Shown here piece by piece: positions 29,783 to 39,487 of a stretch of DNA of 64,000 bases. The translations under genes were made by a program, and so were the position numbers. The notes beneath the pieces were generated by a model. That model saw only the letters and a list, made by a program, of their open reading frames with translations. It searched no databases and was not told the DNA's origin. Where the stretch lies: assembly GCA_016000265.1 (NCBI GenBank), contig JAECRL010000001.1, positions 496,001 through 560,000 on the forward strand. Reading direction: 5' to 3'. The stretch's first letter is position 1; each line of letters opens with the position of its first letter. The stretch is from Burkholderiales bacterium. GTDB taxonomy: Bacteria; Pseudomonadota; Gammaproteobacteria; Burkholderiales; Burkholderiaceae_C.

Positions 29783-30294
29783 GCTCAGTTGCCCCCCACA
29801 CCCTGCACCTCGACGCCGAGGCCCTGTACGCGATCCTGCTGGACGGCGTGCGCCGCTTGGCCACGCCCGACACCGCCCTGGTGGGCGTGTGGTCCGGTGG
29901 CGCCTGGCTGGCCGAGCGCCTGGCCCGCGACCTGGGCCTGCCGACCCCGCACGGCGTCATCTCCTCGGCCCTGCACCGCGATGACTTCAGCTCGCGCGGC
30001 CTGGCCGTCGGCAAGGACGCCACGCACCTGCCTTTCGAGGTCGAAGGCCGCGCCATCTTGCTGATCGATGACGTGCTCTACACCGGGCGCACCACGCGCG
30101 CCGTCATCAACGAGCTGTTCGACTTCGGCCGCCCCGCCAGCGTCACCCTGGCCGTGCTGGTTGACCGGGGCGGGCGCCAGTTGCCCATCGAGCCGGCCGT
30201 CTCGGCCGCCCGCATCACCTTGCCGCCCAGCGAGCGCGTGTCCCTGGACCGCACGCCGCAAGGTCGCTTCCAGTTCCATTTCGAGACGGTGTGA
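29779..30294 (+). CDS. pyrR: Bifunctional pyr regulator / uracil phosphoribosyltransferase PyrR
   Basis: A 171-residue PRTase-fold protein. The PRPP-binding motif is [17 protein letters not shown] (about 93-109), preceded by [14 protein letters not shown] and followed by [14 protein letters not shown], all typical of PyrR. In Gram-positives PyrR attenuates pyr mRNA; in proteobacteria the regulatory role is less certain and it may act mainly in uracil salvage. The GTG start overlaps the ruvX stop, and the last base of its stop is the first base of the pyrB ATG. Confidence 0.92.
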   Translation: MSSVAPHTLHLDAEALYAILLDGVRRLATPDTALVGVWSGGAWLAERLARDLGLPTPHGVISSALHRDDFSSRGLAVGKDATHLPFEVEGRAILLIDDVLYTGRTTRAVINELFDFGRPASVTLAVLVDRGGRQLPIEPAVSAARITLPPSERVSLDRTPQGRFQFHFETV

Positions 30295-31277
30295 TGAGCA
30301 CCGCCCTGCCCATGCGCAAACCCCAACGCAACCCGCAGCTCAACGCGCACGGCGAGCTGATCCACCTGCTGTCCACGGAGGGCCTGCCCAAGCCCATCAT
30401 CCACCAGATCCTGGACACGGCCGAGCAGTTCCTCAGCGTCAACGAGCGCGAGGTCAAGAAGGTGCCGCTTCTGCGCGGCAAGAGCGTCTTCAACCTGTTC
30501 TTCGAGAACAGCACCCGCACGCGCACCACCTTCGAGATCGCCGCCAAGCGCCTGTCGGCTGACGTGATCAACCTCGACATCGCGCGCTCATCGGCCTCCA
30601 AGGGCGAGAGCCTGCTGGACACCATCGCCAACCTGAGCGCGATGCAGGCCGACATGTTCATCGTGCGCCACAGCGAGTCGGGCGCGCCTTACCTGATCGC
30701 GCAGCACGTTGCCCCGCACGTGCACGTGGTCAACGCCGGTGACGGTCGCCACGCGCACCCCACGCAGGCGCTGCTGGACATGTACACGATCCGGCACTAC
30801 AAGAAGGACTTCAGCAACCTCACCGTGGCCATCGTGGGCGACATCGTGCACTCGCGCGTCGCCCGCTCCAACATCCACGCGCTGACCACCCTGGGCGTGC
30901 CCGAGGTGCGCGTGGTGGGGCCCCGCGCCCTGGTGCCCGGTGACCTGCGCGAAATGGGCGTGCGCGTCTGCCACAGCATGGAAGAAGGCATCAAGGATGC
31001 CGACGTGGTCATCATGCTGCGCCTGCAAAACGAGCGCATGACGGGCGGCATGCTGCCCAGCTCCGGCGAGTTCTTCAAGGAGTTCGGCCTGACGCCGGCC
31101 AAGCTCGCCCTGGCCAAGCCCGACGCCATCGTCATGCACCCGGGCCCGATCAACCGCGGCGTCGAGATCGACTCCGCCGTGGCCGATGGCAAACAAAGCG
31201 TCATCCTGCCCCAGGTCACCTTCGGCATCGCGGTGCGCATGGCCGTCATGGGCATCATCGCGGGGAATGAAGCATGA
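30294..31277 (+). CDS. pyrB: Aspartate carbamoyltransferase catalytic subunit
   Basis: A 327-residue enzyme for the first committed step of pyrimidine synthesis, making carbamoyl-aspartate. The carbamoyl-phosphate motif [26 protein letters not shown] and [13 protein letters not shown] are present. The size and following pseudo-dihydroorotase fit the class in which PyrB forms a dodecamer with PyrC'. The start could be ATG 30294 or GTG 30291; the ATG is used. No pyrI regulatory subunit gene follows. Confidence 0.97.
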   Translation: MSTALPMRKPQRNPQLNAHGELIHLLSTEGLPKPIIHQILDTAEQFLSVNEREVKKVPLLRGKSVFNLFFENSTRTRTTFEIAAKRLSADVINLDIARSSASKGESLLDTIANLSAMQADMFIVRHSESGAPYLIAQHVAPHVHVVNAGDGRHAHPTQALLDMYTIRHYKKDFSNLTVAIVGDIVHSRVARSNIHALTTLGVPEVRVVGPRALVPGDLREMGVRVCHSMEEGIKDADVVIMLRLQNERMTGGMLPSSGEFFKEFGLTPAKLALAKPDAIVMHPGPINRGVEIDSAVADGKQSVILPQVTFGIAVRMAVMGIIAGNEA

Positions 31278-32620
31278 GCAAGATCCTGATCCAAAACGGC
31301 CGCCTGGTCGACCCCGCATCCGGCCTGGACCAGGTCGGTGACCTCGCCATCACCTCCGGGCGCATCACCGCGCTGGGCAAGGTGCCCGCCGACTTCGCCC
31401 CCGACCGGGTCATCGACGCCACCGGCCTCATCGTGGCCCCGGGCCTGGTCGACCTGGCTGCGCGCCTGCGTGAGCCCGGCCACGAGCACGAAGGCATGCT
31501 GGAGAGTGAGTTGGCCGCCGCCGCAGCCGGGGGCGTGACCAGCGTGGTCTGCCTGCCCGACACCGACCCCGCGCTCGACGAGCCCGGCCTGGTCGAGATG
31601 CTCAAGCTGCGCGCGCGCAAGCTCAGCCGTTGCCGCCTGTTCCCGCTGGGTGCGCTCACGCGTGGCCTCAAGGGCGAGACGCTCACCGAGATGGCCGAGC
31701 TGGTCGAAGCCGGCTGCATCGGCTTCTCGCAAGCCGAGGTCGCCATCAAGGACACCCTGGTGCTGCAGCGCGCCATGCAGTACGCCGCCACCTTCGGCTA
31801 CACCGTGTGGCTGCGCCCGCAAGACCCCTGGCTGGGCAAAGGCGTGGCCGCCAGTGGCTCCGTTGCCACGCGACTGGGCCTCTCCGGCGTGCCCGTCAGC
31901 GCCGAGACCATCGCCATCAACACCCTCATCGAGCTGGTGCGCGCCACCGGCACCCGCGTGCACCTGTGTCGCATCAGCAGCGCCGCGGGCGTCGAGCTGG
32001 TGCGCCAGGCCAAGGCCCAGGGCCTGCCCATCACGGCCGACGTCAGCATCAACTCCCTGCTGCTGACCGACGTCGACATCGGCTACTTCAACTCGTCCAT
32101 GCGCGTGACCCCGCCGCTGCGCCAGGGCCGCGACCGCGACGCCTTGCAAGCCGGCCTGGCCGACGGCACGCTGGACGCGCTGGTCTCCGACCACACCCCG
32201 GTCAGCGAAGACGAAAAAGTCCTGCCCTTCGGTGAGGCCGAACCCGGCGCCACCGGCCTGGAGCTCCTGCTCAGCCTGGCCCTGAAATGGGCCGGCGCCG
32301 ACCACCAGGCCCAGCCCGACGCCGCCCGCCTGCGCCGCGCCCTGTCCGTCGTCACCCAAGGCCCGGTCAAGGTGCTGGGCGAGGCCCTGGGCTCGCTCTC
32401 GTCGAGCGCCGGCCGCCTCGTTGCCGGCGGCGTGGCCGACGTGGTCGTGTTCGACCCGGCAGCCAACTGGGTGGTCGAGCCCTCGGCCCTGGTCAGCCAG
32501 GGCAAGCACACGCCCTTTGCCTTCGAGACCACCGGCTTCGAGCTCTCCGGCCGGGTGCGCCTGACGCTGGTGGCCGGGCAGGTGGCTCACGACGCGCTGG
32601 ACCAGGTCGTCGCCGCATGA
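31274..32620 (+). CDS. pyrC': Dihydroorotase-like PyrC' (probably non-catalytic partner of PyrB)
   Basis: A 448-residue amidohydrolase-fold protein overlapping pyrB by 4 bases (ATGA). The usual metal-binding D-x-H-x-H-x-R-x-P-G motif reads [10 protein letters not shown], so both histidines are lost. Other ligand positions also differ: [11 protein letters not shown] and [12 protein letters not shown] lack the expected histidines. [11 protein letters not shown] keeps an aspartate. This is the pattern of the inactive pseudo-DHOase PyrC' that scaffolds the aspartate carbamoyltransferase complex in Pseudomonas. A working dihydroorotase should be encoded elsewhere. Confidence 0.9.
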   Translation: MSKILIQNGRLVDPASGLDQVGDLAITSGRITALGKVPADFAPDRVIDATGLIVAPGLVDLAARLREPGHEHEGMLESELAAAAAGGVTSVVCLPDTDPALDEPGLVEMLKLRARKLSRCRLFPLGALTRGLKGETLTEMAELVEAGCIGFSQAEVAIKDTLVLQRAMQYAATFGYTVWLRPQDPWLGKGVAASGSVATRLGLSGVPVSAETIAINTLIELVRATGTRVHLCRISSAAGVELVRQAKAQGLPITADVSINSLLLTDVDIGYFNSSMRVTPPLRQGRDRDALQAGLADGTLDALVSDHTPVSEDEKVLPFGEAEPGATGLELLLSLALKWAGADHQAQPDAARLRRALSVVTQGPVKVLGEALGSLSSSAGRLVAGGVADVVVFDPAANWVVEPSALVSQGKHTPFAFETTGFELSGRVRLTLVAGQVAHDALDQVVAA

Positions 32621-33420
32621 GCGGCGCCCTGCAGGATCCGGCGCCACCCGCCGCCGTGAAGGGCCGCTGGCTTCGCTCCCCCGTGGCCCTCTGGCGCCTG
32701 GCCCGGGCCCTGGTGCACATCCTGGGCGGTTTGGTGCTGGCCCACACCGGCTGGGACCGCATGGACCCGCGCGCCAGGCACCGCTACACCATCGACTGGT
32801 CCAGTCGCATGCTGAACCTGCTGGGCGTGCGCGTCGTCGTGCATGGCGCCCCGCACGCCGGCCCGAAGCTGGGGGTGGCCAACCACATCTCGTGGCTGGA
32901 CATCGTCACCATCAACTCGGTGATGCCCTCGCGCTTCGTCTCCAAGGCCGAGGTGGGGCAGTGGCCCCTGCTGGGCCGCCTCGTCACCGCCGCGGGCACC
33001 CTCTACCTGGTGCGCGAGCGCCGCCGCGACGCCATGCGCGTGCTCGGCCTCATGGCCCAGGCCCTGCGCGATGGCGACACCGTCGCCGTCTTCCCGGAGG
33101 GCACCACGGGCGCGGGCGATCACGTCATGCATTTCCACGCCAACCTGGTCCAGTCCGCCATCGACGCGCCCGCGCCGGTGCAGCCGGTGGTGCTCAGCTA
33201 CCGCGAAGCCGGCCATCCCCAGGCCAGCCCTTCGGCGGCCTACGTGGGCGACCTCGGCCTGCTCGAGTCGCTGTGGCTGGTGGTCACGGCCCGCGACCTC
33301 ACCGTGCACGTCGACTTCCTCGCGGCCCAGTCGGTGGACCACGCCGACCGCCGCGCCCTCACGGAACAACTTCACGCCGACATGTCCGCCCGGCTGCAAG
33401 AGGCACGAGCACGCACCTGA
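32617..33420 (+). CDS. plsC: 1-acyl-sn-glycerol-3-phosphate acyltransferase (PlsC family)
   Basis: A 267-residue inner-membrane acyltransferase making phosphatidic acid from lysophosphatidate, or acylating a related lipid. The catalytic HX4D box is ANHISWLDIVTIN, followed by SKAEVGQWPLLG and the substrate motif VFPEGTTGAGD. A hydrophobic segment near residues 28-45 should anchor it to the membrane. Its ATG overlaps the pyrC' stop (ATGA), so it is translationally coupled to the pyrimidine genes. Which acyltransferase paralogue this is cannot be decided. Confidence 0.9.
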   Translation: MSGALQDPAPPAAVKGRWLRSPVALWRLARALVHILGGLVLAHTGWDRMDPRARHRYTIDWSSRMLNLLGVRVVVHGAPHAGPKLGVANHISWLDIVTINSVMPSRFVSKAEVGQWPLLGRLVTAAGTLYLVRERRRDAMRVLGLMAQALRDGDTVAVFPEGTTGAGDHVMHFHANLVQSAIDAPAPVQPVVLSYREAGHPQASPSAAYVGDLGLLESLWLVVTARDLTVHVDFLAAQSVDHADRRALTEQLHADMSARLQEARART

Positions 33421-33499
33421 TCGATGTGACAAAAGCCCGTTGTGTCCCGTCTTATTCCGACAACTGACCAGGGTTTAAGCCGATAGTCTGACGCCAGCC

Positions 33500-33519
33500 C
33501 CCCACCCAATCTGGTGGGG
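33500..33519 (+). other. GC-rich hairpin in the porin leader region
   Basis: CCCCACC (33500-33506) and GGTGGGG (33513-33519) form a 7-bp stem with a 6-base loop in the 184-base gap before the porin gene. GCCAG (33493-33497) and CTGGC (33536-33540) could extend it as an outer stem. No T-run follows, so it is more likely a leader structure, or the 3' end of the plsC transcript, than an intrinsic terminator. Confidence 0.45.
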
Positions 33520-33604
33520 CGGTAACAAGAAGGCCCTGGCTGTGTCCATCGCACCCTGACTGGGGCCACATGTGCTCATGTTCATTCCCTCGAGGAGCCC
33601 CTAC

Positions 33605-34936
33605 ATGTCCGACAAGACACTGCAGCGCCTGCCCCTGGCATTGGCCGCTTTGCTCGCTTGCGCCAGCGCCCATGCCGATTTCACCTCCGCCGATGGCAAA
33701 GCCCGGCTCTCGGGTTTCGGCACCCTGGGTGTGTCGCGCACCAACACCGACGAGGCCTTGTTCAACTACCCAGGCCAAGGCGGTGGCGTCGACAAGCAAA
33801 TGGGCCTGGAGCCCGACACCAAATTCGGTGTTCAGGGATCGTACAAATTCACCGACACGATCTCGGGCACGGCCCAGGTGCTGACCAAATACCGCGCCAT
33901 CGGCCAATACCAGCCCGAGTTCGAGTGGGCCTTCGCGAAGTGGCAGGCCCTGCCCAGCCTCTCTGTGCGCGGCGGCCGCATCGGCGCCCCGTACTTCATG
34001 ATCTCGGACTTCCGCGATGTGGGCTACGCCAACACCGCCATCCGCCCCCCGCTGGATGTGTACGGCCAGGTCCCCGTCAGCTCTTTTGACGGCGCAGACG
34101 TCTCCTACCAGACCGAACTGCTGGGTGCCAGCGTGACCTCCACCCTGTGGGGCGGCAACTCGCGCGCAGAATTCTCGTCTTCGCTGCGCAGCGCCGGCAC
34201 CGCGGTGGACCCCAGCGTCATCAAGATCAAGAACTCCCTGGGCGTGAACCTGCAAGCCGAACTCGACAACGGCCTGACCGTGCGCCTGGGCCACGCGGGC
34301 GGGGCGCTGTCCGTGGAGTCGACGGTCGCTGACCAGCTCATCGCCGGCGCGCGCGCCAACTTCGGTGGCGCCGCCCCGAACGACGTCGCCGCGATCGCCA
34401 GCACCCTGACCACGGAGGGCGTGCGCGCCTCCTTCACCGGCATCGGCCTGGCTTACGACCACAACAACGTCGTGCTCGCCACCGAGTTCACCAAGCGCAA
34501 GGTCAAGAAGGGCTACATCCCCTCGACCACCGGCTGGTACGTGTTGGGCGGCTATCGCTTCGGCAACATCCTGCCCTACCTGATCGTCTCCAAGATCAAA
34601 GTGGATGACCCCAACGCCACCATGCCCTCAACCCCCACGGTGTCGGCTGTGGCAGGCGGCGGCAACGCTGGTGCACGCAACCTGCTGGGTGGCATGCAAG
34701 CCGTCCTGAACTCCCAGAAGCTGGAGCAAAGGACCCTGAGCGTCGGTGCGCGCTGGGACATCAGTCGCAGCCTGGCCTTGAAGGCCCAGTTCGACCGGGT
34801 GACCAAGCCGTCTGGCTCCAATGGCCTCTTCCTGGTGCCCGACCTGGGCGCCGACCTGGCGCGCGGCAATGCGTCGTTCCTCAACACCAAGAAGAACATC
34901 AACGTCATCAGCCTGGCTGTTGACTTCGTGTTCTGA
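33605..34936 (+). CDS. Outer-membrane porin-like beta-barrel protein
   Basis: A 443-residue exported protein. The start at 33605 (GAGGAG seven bases upstream) gives the signal peptide MSDKTLQRLPLALAALLACASAHA before DFTSADG. The mature chain has the alternating pattern of a beta barrel, an early barrel-type segment LSGFGTLGVSRT, and ends in an aromatic-rich strand finishing with Phe (SLAVDFVF), the usual barrel-assembly signal. It is not close to the common GmpC-type porins; it resembles the porin/DcaP-like proteins seen beside small substrate-binding proteins. The transported substrate is unknown. The next gene starts 20 bases downstream and is probably co-transcribed. Confidence 0.75.
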   Translation: MSDKTLQRLPLALAALLACASAHADFTSADGKARLSGFGTLGVSRTNTDEALFNYPGQGGGVDKQMGLEPDTKFGVQGSYKFTDTISGTAQVLTKYRAIGQYQPEFEWAFAKWQALPSLSVRGGRIGAPYFMISDFRDVGYANTAIRPPLDVYGQVPVSSFDGADVSYQTELLGASVTSTLWGGNSRAEFSSSLRSAGTAVDPSVIKIKNSLGVNLQAELDNGLTVRLGHAGGALSVESTVADQLIAGARANFGGAAPNDVAAIASTLTTEGVRASFTGIGLAYDHNNVVLATEFTKRKVKKGYIPSTTGWYVLGGYRFGNILPYLIVSKIKVDDPNATMPSTPTVSAVAGGGNAGARNLLGGMQAVLNSQKLEQRTLSVGARWDISRSLALKAQFDRVTKPSGSNGLFLVPDLGADLARGNASFLNTKKNINVISLAVDFVF

Positions 34937-34956
34937 GTCGGAAGGAGCGCAACATC

Positions 34957-35388
34957 ATGAAAAACACACACGCCATCAAGTCCCTCGTCGCCGCCGCCCT
35001 GTTCAGCCTGGCCAGCCTGGCTGCCGCCGAACTCGTCGTGGTCGTCAACCCCAAGAGCCCGCTGGCCAGCATGACGGCCGATCAGGTCTCGGCCATCTTC
35101 CTGGGCAAGACCAGCACCCTGCCGTCCGGCGGCACCGCCACCCCGGTGGACCTGCCTGAATCGAACGCCGTGCGCGATCAGTTCTACAGCAAGGCCGCTG
35201 GCAAGACCTCGGCTCAGGTCAAGGCCACCTGGGCTCGCCTGACCTTCTCCGGCAAGGCCACGCCGCCCAAGGAGCTGGGCAGCGCCGCTGACGTCAAGAA
35301 GTTCGTGGCAGCCAACCCGGACGCCATCGGCTACATCGAGAAGTCCGCGGTGGACGGCTCGGTCAAGGCCATCCTGACGATCGACTGA
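34957..35388 (+). CDS. Small periplasmic PstS-like solute-binding-domain protein
   Basis: A 143-residue exported protein with signal peptide MKNTHAIKSLVAAALFSLA, cleaved near LAAA/ELVVV. The mature part (LVVVVNPKSPLASMTADQVSAIFLG, then AIGYIEKSAVDGSVKAI) resembles one lobe of phosphate-type periplasmic binding proteins, much shorter than real PstS (about 320 residues). No ABC transporter genes are near. It pairs with the porin upstream and is followed by a strong hairpin. It may be a binding or sensory accessory of the porin; the ligand is unknown. Confidence 0.72.
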   Translation: MKNTHAIKSLVAAALFSLASLAAAELVVVVNPKSPLASMTADQVSAIFLGKTSTLPSGGTATPVDLPESNAVRDQFYSKAAGKTSAQVKATWARLTFSGKATPPKELGSAADVKKFVAANPDAIGYIEKSAVDGSVKAILTID

Positions 35389-35411
35389 CCCCCCTGAGGG
35401 GGCGAGGACCA

Positions 35412-35440
35412 GGCGCTGCGTCGCGATCCGACGCAGCGCC
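35412..35440 (+). terminator. Perfect 12-bp hairpin after the porin / binding-protein pair
   Basis: GGCGCTGCGTCG (35412-35423) and CGACGCAGCGCC (35429-35440) are perfectly complementary around the loop CGATC. It sits 24 bases after the stop at 35388. No T-run follows (aattcat), so it may protect the transcript 3' end or act as a weak terminator. Confidence 0.6.
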
Positions 35441-35512
35441 AATTCATGGTCTTGATCAAAGGATCGCAAGGGCGCGGACATCTACAATCCCGTACCCGCA
35501 GAAAGGTTCGAG

Positions 35513-36751
35513 ATGTTTGATTCCGTGTTCTCCTCGCTGTCGCTGGCTTCGCTCCACGACGGCCTGGTGCAGTGGGCCGTGGACGGCCTGCTGAGTGCTT
35601 CGTGGTGGCAGGTTGTTGCCTACACCCTCATTCTGACCCACATCACCATCGCTTCGGTGACGATCTTCCTGCATCGTGCGCAGGCGCATCGCTCGCTGGA
35701 GCTGCATGCCATCCCCTCCCACTTCTTCCGCTTCTGGCTTTGGCTGACCACGGCCACCGTCACCAAGCAATGGGTGGCGGTGCACCGCAAGCACCACGCC
35801 AAGTGCGAAACCGCCGAAGACCCCCACAGTCCGGTGGCCCACGGCATCAAGACCGTGCTGCTTCAAGGGCGTGAACTCTACGCCGCCGAGGCCGCCAAGG
35901 CCGACACGCTGAAGAAGTTCGGCCACGGCACCCCCGACGACTGGCTGGAGCGCCACGTCTACACGCCCAAGGCGGTGTGGGGTGTGTGGGCCATGCTGGC
36001 CATTGACCTGGCCTTGTTCGGCGCCATCGGCATCACCGTGTGGGCCGTGCAGATGCTGTGGATCCCCATCACCGCCGCCGGCATCATCAACGGCCTGGGC
36101 CACTGGTGGGGCTACCGCAACTTCGAGGCCGCCGACGCCTCCACCAACGTCTCCCCCTGGGGGATCATCATCGGTGGGGAAGAGCTGCACAACAACCACC
36201 ACACCTACCCGACTTCGGCCAAGCTCTCGGTCAAGCCGTACGAGTTCGACATCGGCTGGGGCTACATCCGCGCCATGGAAATCGTGGGGCTGGCTAAGGT
36301 GCGCAAGACCCCGCCGCGCCTGACCCTGGGACAGGTCAAGCCCGTGGCCGACGCCAAGACGCTGGAGGCGATCGTGGCCAATCGCTACGAACTGATGGCG
36401 GGGTACGCCAGCGAGGTTCGCCTGGCCTGCCGCGCCGAGATGGCCCGCCTGAAAGCCGCTGGAGAGGAGGGTGCTGCGACCCGCCTGCAGCGCGTGCGTC
36501 GCTGGATGCACCGCGACGTCGAGCAGATGCCGGCCGGCATGCCCCAGCAAGTGGAGGCCGCCTGCCAGGACAACCCCCAGCTCGCCAAACTGATCGCCAT
36601 GCGTGAAGAGCTGCGCGCCCTCTGGACCCGCACCAACGTGTCCGCCGAACAGCTGGTGGCCGACTTGCAGTGCTGGTGCCAGCGCGCCGAGGCCAGTGGC
36701 ATCCAGGCGCTGCAGGAGTTCTCCCGCAAGCTGCGCGCTGCGCACGCCTGA
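35513..36751 (+). CDS. Membrane fatty acid (acyl-CoA delta-9 type) desaturase
   Basis: A 412-residue di-iron desaturase. The three histidine boxes are HRAQAHR, HRKHH (VAVHRKHHAKCETAEDPHSP) and HNNHH (GEELHNNHHTYPTSAK). Hydrophobic segments at about 30-55, 65-85 and two near 150-200 fit an integral membrane enzyme. The C-terminal 120 residues are a soluble helical tail beyond the standard desaturase core. It should insert a cis double bond into saturated acyl chains for membrane fluidity. TACAAT at 35483-35488 could be a -10 box but lacks a partner -35. A strong terminator follows. Confidence 0.92.
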   Translation: MFDSVFSSLSLASLHDGLVQWAVDGLLSASWWQVVAYTLILTHITIASVTIFLHRAQAHRSLELHAIPSHFFRFWLWLTTATVTKQWVAVHRKHHAKCETAEDPHSPVAHGIKTVLLQGRELYAAEAAKADTLKKFGHGTPDDWLERHVYTPKAVWGVWAMLAIDLALFGAIGITVWAVQMLWIPITAAGIINGLGHWWGYRNFEAADASTNVSPWGIIIGGEELHNNHHTYPTSAKLSVKPYEFDIGWGYIRAMEIVGLAKVRKTPPRLTLGQVKPVADAKTLEAIVANRYELMAGYASEVRLACRAEMARLKAAGEEGAATRLQRVRRWMHRDVEQMPAGMPQQVEAACQDNPQLAKLIAMREELRALWTRTNVSAEQLVADLQCWCQRAEASGIQALQEFSRKLRAAHA

Positions 36752-36803
36752 GCGGCTGGCTCCTTTCGGCGGCCCCTGTTGGCCCTTTGGTTCGCGACGT
36801 CAG

Positions 36804-36826
36804 AAGCCGCCCTCGGGCGGCTTTTT
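36804..36826 (+). terminator. Rho-independent terminator after the desaturase gene
   Basis: AAGCCGCC (36804-36811) pairs with GGCGGCTT (36816-36823) around CTCG, and the T-run occupies 36822-36826. This is a canonical terminator for the plus-strand desaturase transcript, 53 bases after its stop. Confidence 0.88.
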
Positions 36827-36885
36827 CATGCCCATGAAACCGGGCGTGTGGTTGGGAGGGTGGGGGTGCCGTTCGTTGCCCATGA

Positions 36886-36919
36886 AAAAACCCGCCGAGC
36901 CGAAGCTGGGCGGGTTTTT
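36886..36919. terminator. Bidirectional terminator between desaturase and rpmG
   Basis: CCCGCC (36891-36896) pairs with GGCGGG (36909-36914), flanked by A5 on the left and T5 on the right (36915-36919). It can therefore end transcripts from both sides. It lies 20 bases beyond the rpmG stop (minus strand) and backs up the terminator at 36804-36826. Confidence 0.85.
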
Positions 36920-36938
36920 GACCGACAGGAACGTCAGC

Positions 36939-37109
36939 TCACTTGAGCTTGATTTCCTTGTACAGCACGTGCTTGCGAGCCTTGGGGTCGAACTTCATGA
37001 ATTCCAGCTTTTCGGGCGTGGTCTTCTTGTTCTTGGCCGTGGTGTAGAAGTGGCCGGTCCCCGCAGTGGATTCCAGCTTGATCTTTTCGCGTCCGCCTTT
37101 AGCAGCCAT
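36939..37109 (-). CDS. rpmG: Large ribosomal subunit protein bL33
   Basis: A 56-residue basic protein, [20 protein letters not shown] onward, with [34 protein letters not shown] at the C-terminus. It has no cysteine pairs, so it is the zinc-independent (C-minus) form. It starts 13 bases after rpmB with GGAG just upstream, in the usual rpmB-rpmG pair. Confidence 0.97.
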   Translation of the reverse strand: MAAKGGREKIKLESTAGTGHFYTTAKNKKTTPEKLEFMKFDPKARKHVLYKEIKLK

Positions 37110-37122
37110 GTTTCTCTCCTAA

Positions 37123-37356
37123 TTACAGTTCGCCGCGGGCGCGCAGGTCCACCAGGACCTGATCGATGCCCACCTTGTCAATCAGGCGCAGAGCGGCGGC
37201 GCTGATGCGCAGGCGCACCCAGCGGTTTTCGCTCTCGACCCAGAAACGGCGGTACTGCAGGTTGGGCAGGAAACGACGCTTGGTCTTGTTGTTGGCGTGG
37301 GAAACGTTGTTCCCGGACATCGGGCCCTTGCCCGTGACTTGACAGACGCGTGCCAT
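37123..37356 (-). CDS. rpmB: Large ribosomal subunit protein bL28
   Basis: A 77-residue ribosomal protein beginning [20 protein letters not shown], with [18 protein letters not shown] and ending [11 protein letters not shown], matching bL28 along its whole length. The ATG at 37356 has GGAG seven bases upstream. It is transcribed with rpmG from the promoter at 37525-37553, leaving an untranslated leader of roughly 160 bases. Confidence 0.97.
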   Translation of the reverse strand: MARVCQVTGKGPMSGNNVSHANNKTKRRFLPNLQYRRFWVESENRWVRLRISAAALRLIDKVGIDQVLVDLRARGEL

Positions 37357-37524
37357 GACGCTTCTCCGTTCGCTGTGATGCACCACGTGAGTGATGCTGA
37401 TGTTGCGGTGGCCAGTGCTCAGAGCAGGGCAGACTGCGTCCGACTTGGTGAGCACCCTTCCGAAACGAGCTGCAACGCAAGGCGCTGCAACCGTGGCTTC
37501 GGGACGTGTTTTGCAAAAACGCAG

Positions 37525-37553
37525 ATTATAGCCAGATTCTCGCCACTTGGCAA
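37525..37553 (-). promoter_or_regulatory. Sigma-70 type promoter of rpmB-rpmG
   Basis: Read on the minus strand, TTGCCA (37548-37553) and TATAAT (37525-37530) are separated by exactly 17 bases. The -10 is perfect and the -35 matches four of six positions. It points at rpmB and begins right behind the end of trxB (stop at 37562-37564). Confidence 0.85.
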
Positions 37554-37561
37554 AGGCGAGA

Positions 37562-38566
<1,005 letters not shown>

Positions 38567-38710
38567 TCACCCAGCGCCGCTTCACTTTGCGTCTGTGCGG
38601 GATTCGCGGCGCTGTTCGGGCGATGCCCACGGGGCGTGTTTCCATAAAGTGCTAAAAAATCCCGCGCCGCTGCCGAAAAACTCAGGGACAGGTTGTTTGT
38701 CACACACGCA

Positions 38711-38760
38711 CAGGTGGAATTTGTCACCTGAAGTTCATCTTTCCAGACGGGCTAGACCGT
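38711..38760 (+). promoter_or_regulatory. Two dyads upstream of the Crp/Fnr gene (candidate operators)
   Basis: CAGGTG (38711-38716) and CACCTG (38725-38730) form a perfect 6-bp inverted repeat with 8 bases between. ACGG (38747-38750) and CCGT (38757-38760) form a second small dyad. A possible promoter, TTGTTT (38693-38698) with TGGAAT (38715-38720), overlaps the first dyad, which would suit repression, possibly autoregulation. The core is not the Crp TGTGA-N6-TCACA or Fnr TTGAT-N4-ATCAA site. Confidence 0.4.
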
Positions 38761-38785
38761 CCGACTTCCCGCTAGAGGAGCTGCC

Positions 38786-39457
38786 ATGGCCATGTTGTCC
38801 AACCTCGATCTGATCCGGCGCGTCCCGCTGTTCTCGATGCTCACGCAGGCACAGGCCGAATCGATTGCCGAAGGGGTGGTCAAGCGCCGCTATCGCCGCG
38901 GCGAGTTGATCGTGGAGCGCGGTCGCAAGACCAACGCGCTGTTCATCTTGCTGACCGGGCGCGCTCGGGTGGTGGCCTCCGACGAGCGTGGCCGCGAGGT
39001 CATCCTGGCCGTGCTCGAAGCCGGCGACTACCTCGGTGAGATGAGCCTGATCGACAACGAGCCGCATTCGGCCACCGTGCGCGCGGAGGTCCAGACCGAC
39101 GTGCTGGTGCTGGGGCGCGCCGAGTTCGCCCGTTGCCTGCCTGAGAATTCGTCGCTGTCCTACGCCATCCTGCGCGGCCTGGTTCAGCGCCTGCGCAACG
39201 CCGACCGCCAGATCGAGTCCCTGGCCCTGCTGGATGTGTACGGCCGCGTGGCCCGCGCGTTGCTGGACATGGCCGACGAGGACGCGGGTGAGAAGGTCAT
39301 CCGAGGCAAGGTCTCGCGCCAGGATCTGGCCAAGCACGTGGGTGCGTCGCGCGAGATGGTGTCTCGCGTCATGAAGGACCTGGAGGAGCGTGGTCTGATC
39401 GAAACCCAGGACTCCGGCAGCGTGGTGCTGAAGGACAGGCTGGCCGCGACGGCCTGA
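38786..39457 (+). CDS. Crp/Fnr-family transcriptional regulator
   Basis: A 223-residue regulator. An N-terminal cyclic-nucleotide-binding-like beta roll (about 15-130; GDYLGEMSLIDNEPHSATVRA) is followed by a dimer helix and a C-terminal winged helix (SRQDLAKHVGASREMVSRVMK as recognition region). There is no N-terminal cysteine cluster, so it is not an oxygen-sensing Fnr. The GEMSLI-x-HSATVRA segment resembles a cAMP pocket, but the ligand is unproven. It lies between trxB and ftsK. Ribosome site GAGGAG (38775-38780) precedes the ATG. Confidence 0.9.
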   Translation: MAMLSNLDLIRRVPLFSMLTQAQAESIAEGVVKRRYRRGELIVERGRKTNALFILLTGRARVVASDERGREVILAVLEAGDYLGEMSLIDNEPHSATVRAEVQTDVLVLGRAEFARCLPENSSLSYAILRGLVQRLRNADRQIESLALLDVYGRVARALLDMADEDAGEKVIRGKVSRQDLAKHVGASREMVSRVMKDLEERGLIETQDSGSVVLKDRLAATA

Positions 39458-39487
39458 TTGTTCTGACCTTTGCGCCACAATGCGCGC

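Noticed and set aside
31274..32620. Catalytically active dihydroorotase
   Set aside because: The metal-binding histidines of the first motif and later histidines are absent.
34957..35388. Full phosphate-binding protein PstS
   Set aside because: At 143 residues it covers less than half of PstS and no pst transporter genes are close; kept only as a PstS-like domain protein.
35452..35488. TTGATC and TACAAT before the desaturase gene as a sigma-70 promoter
   Set aside because: The spacer would be 25 bases, too long for sigma-70.
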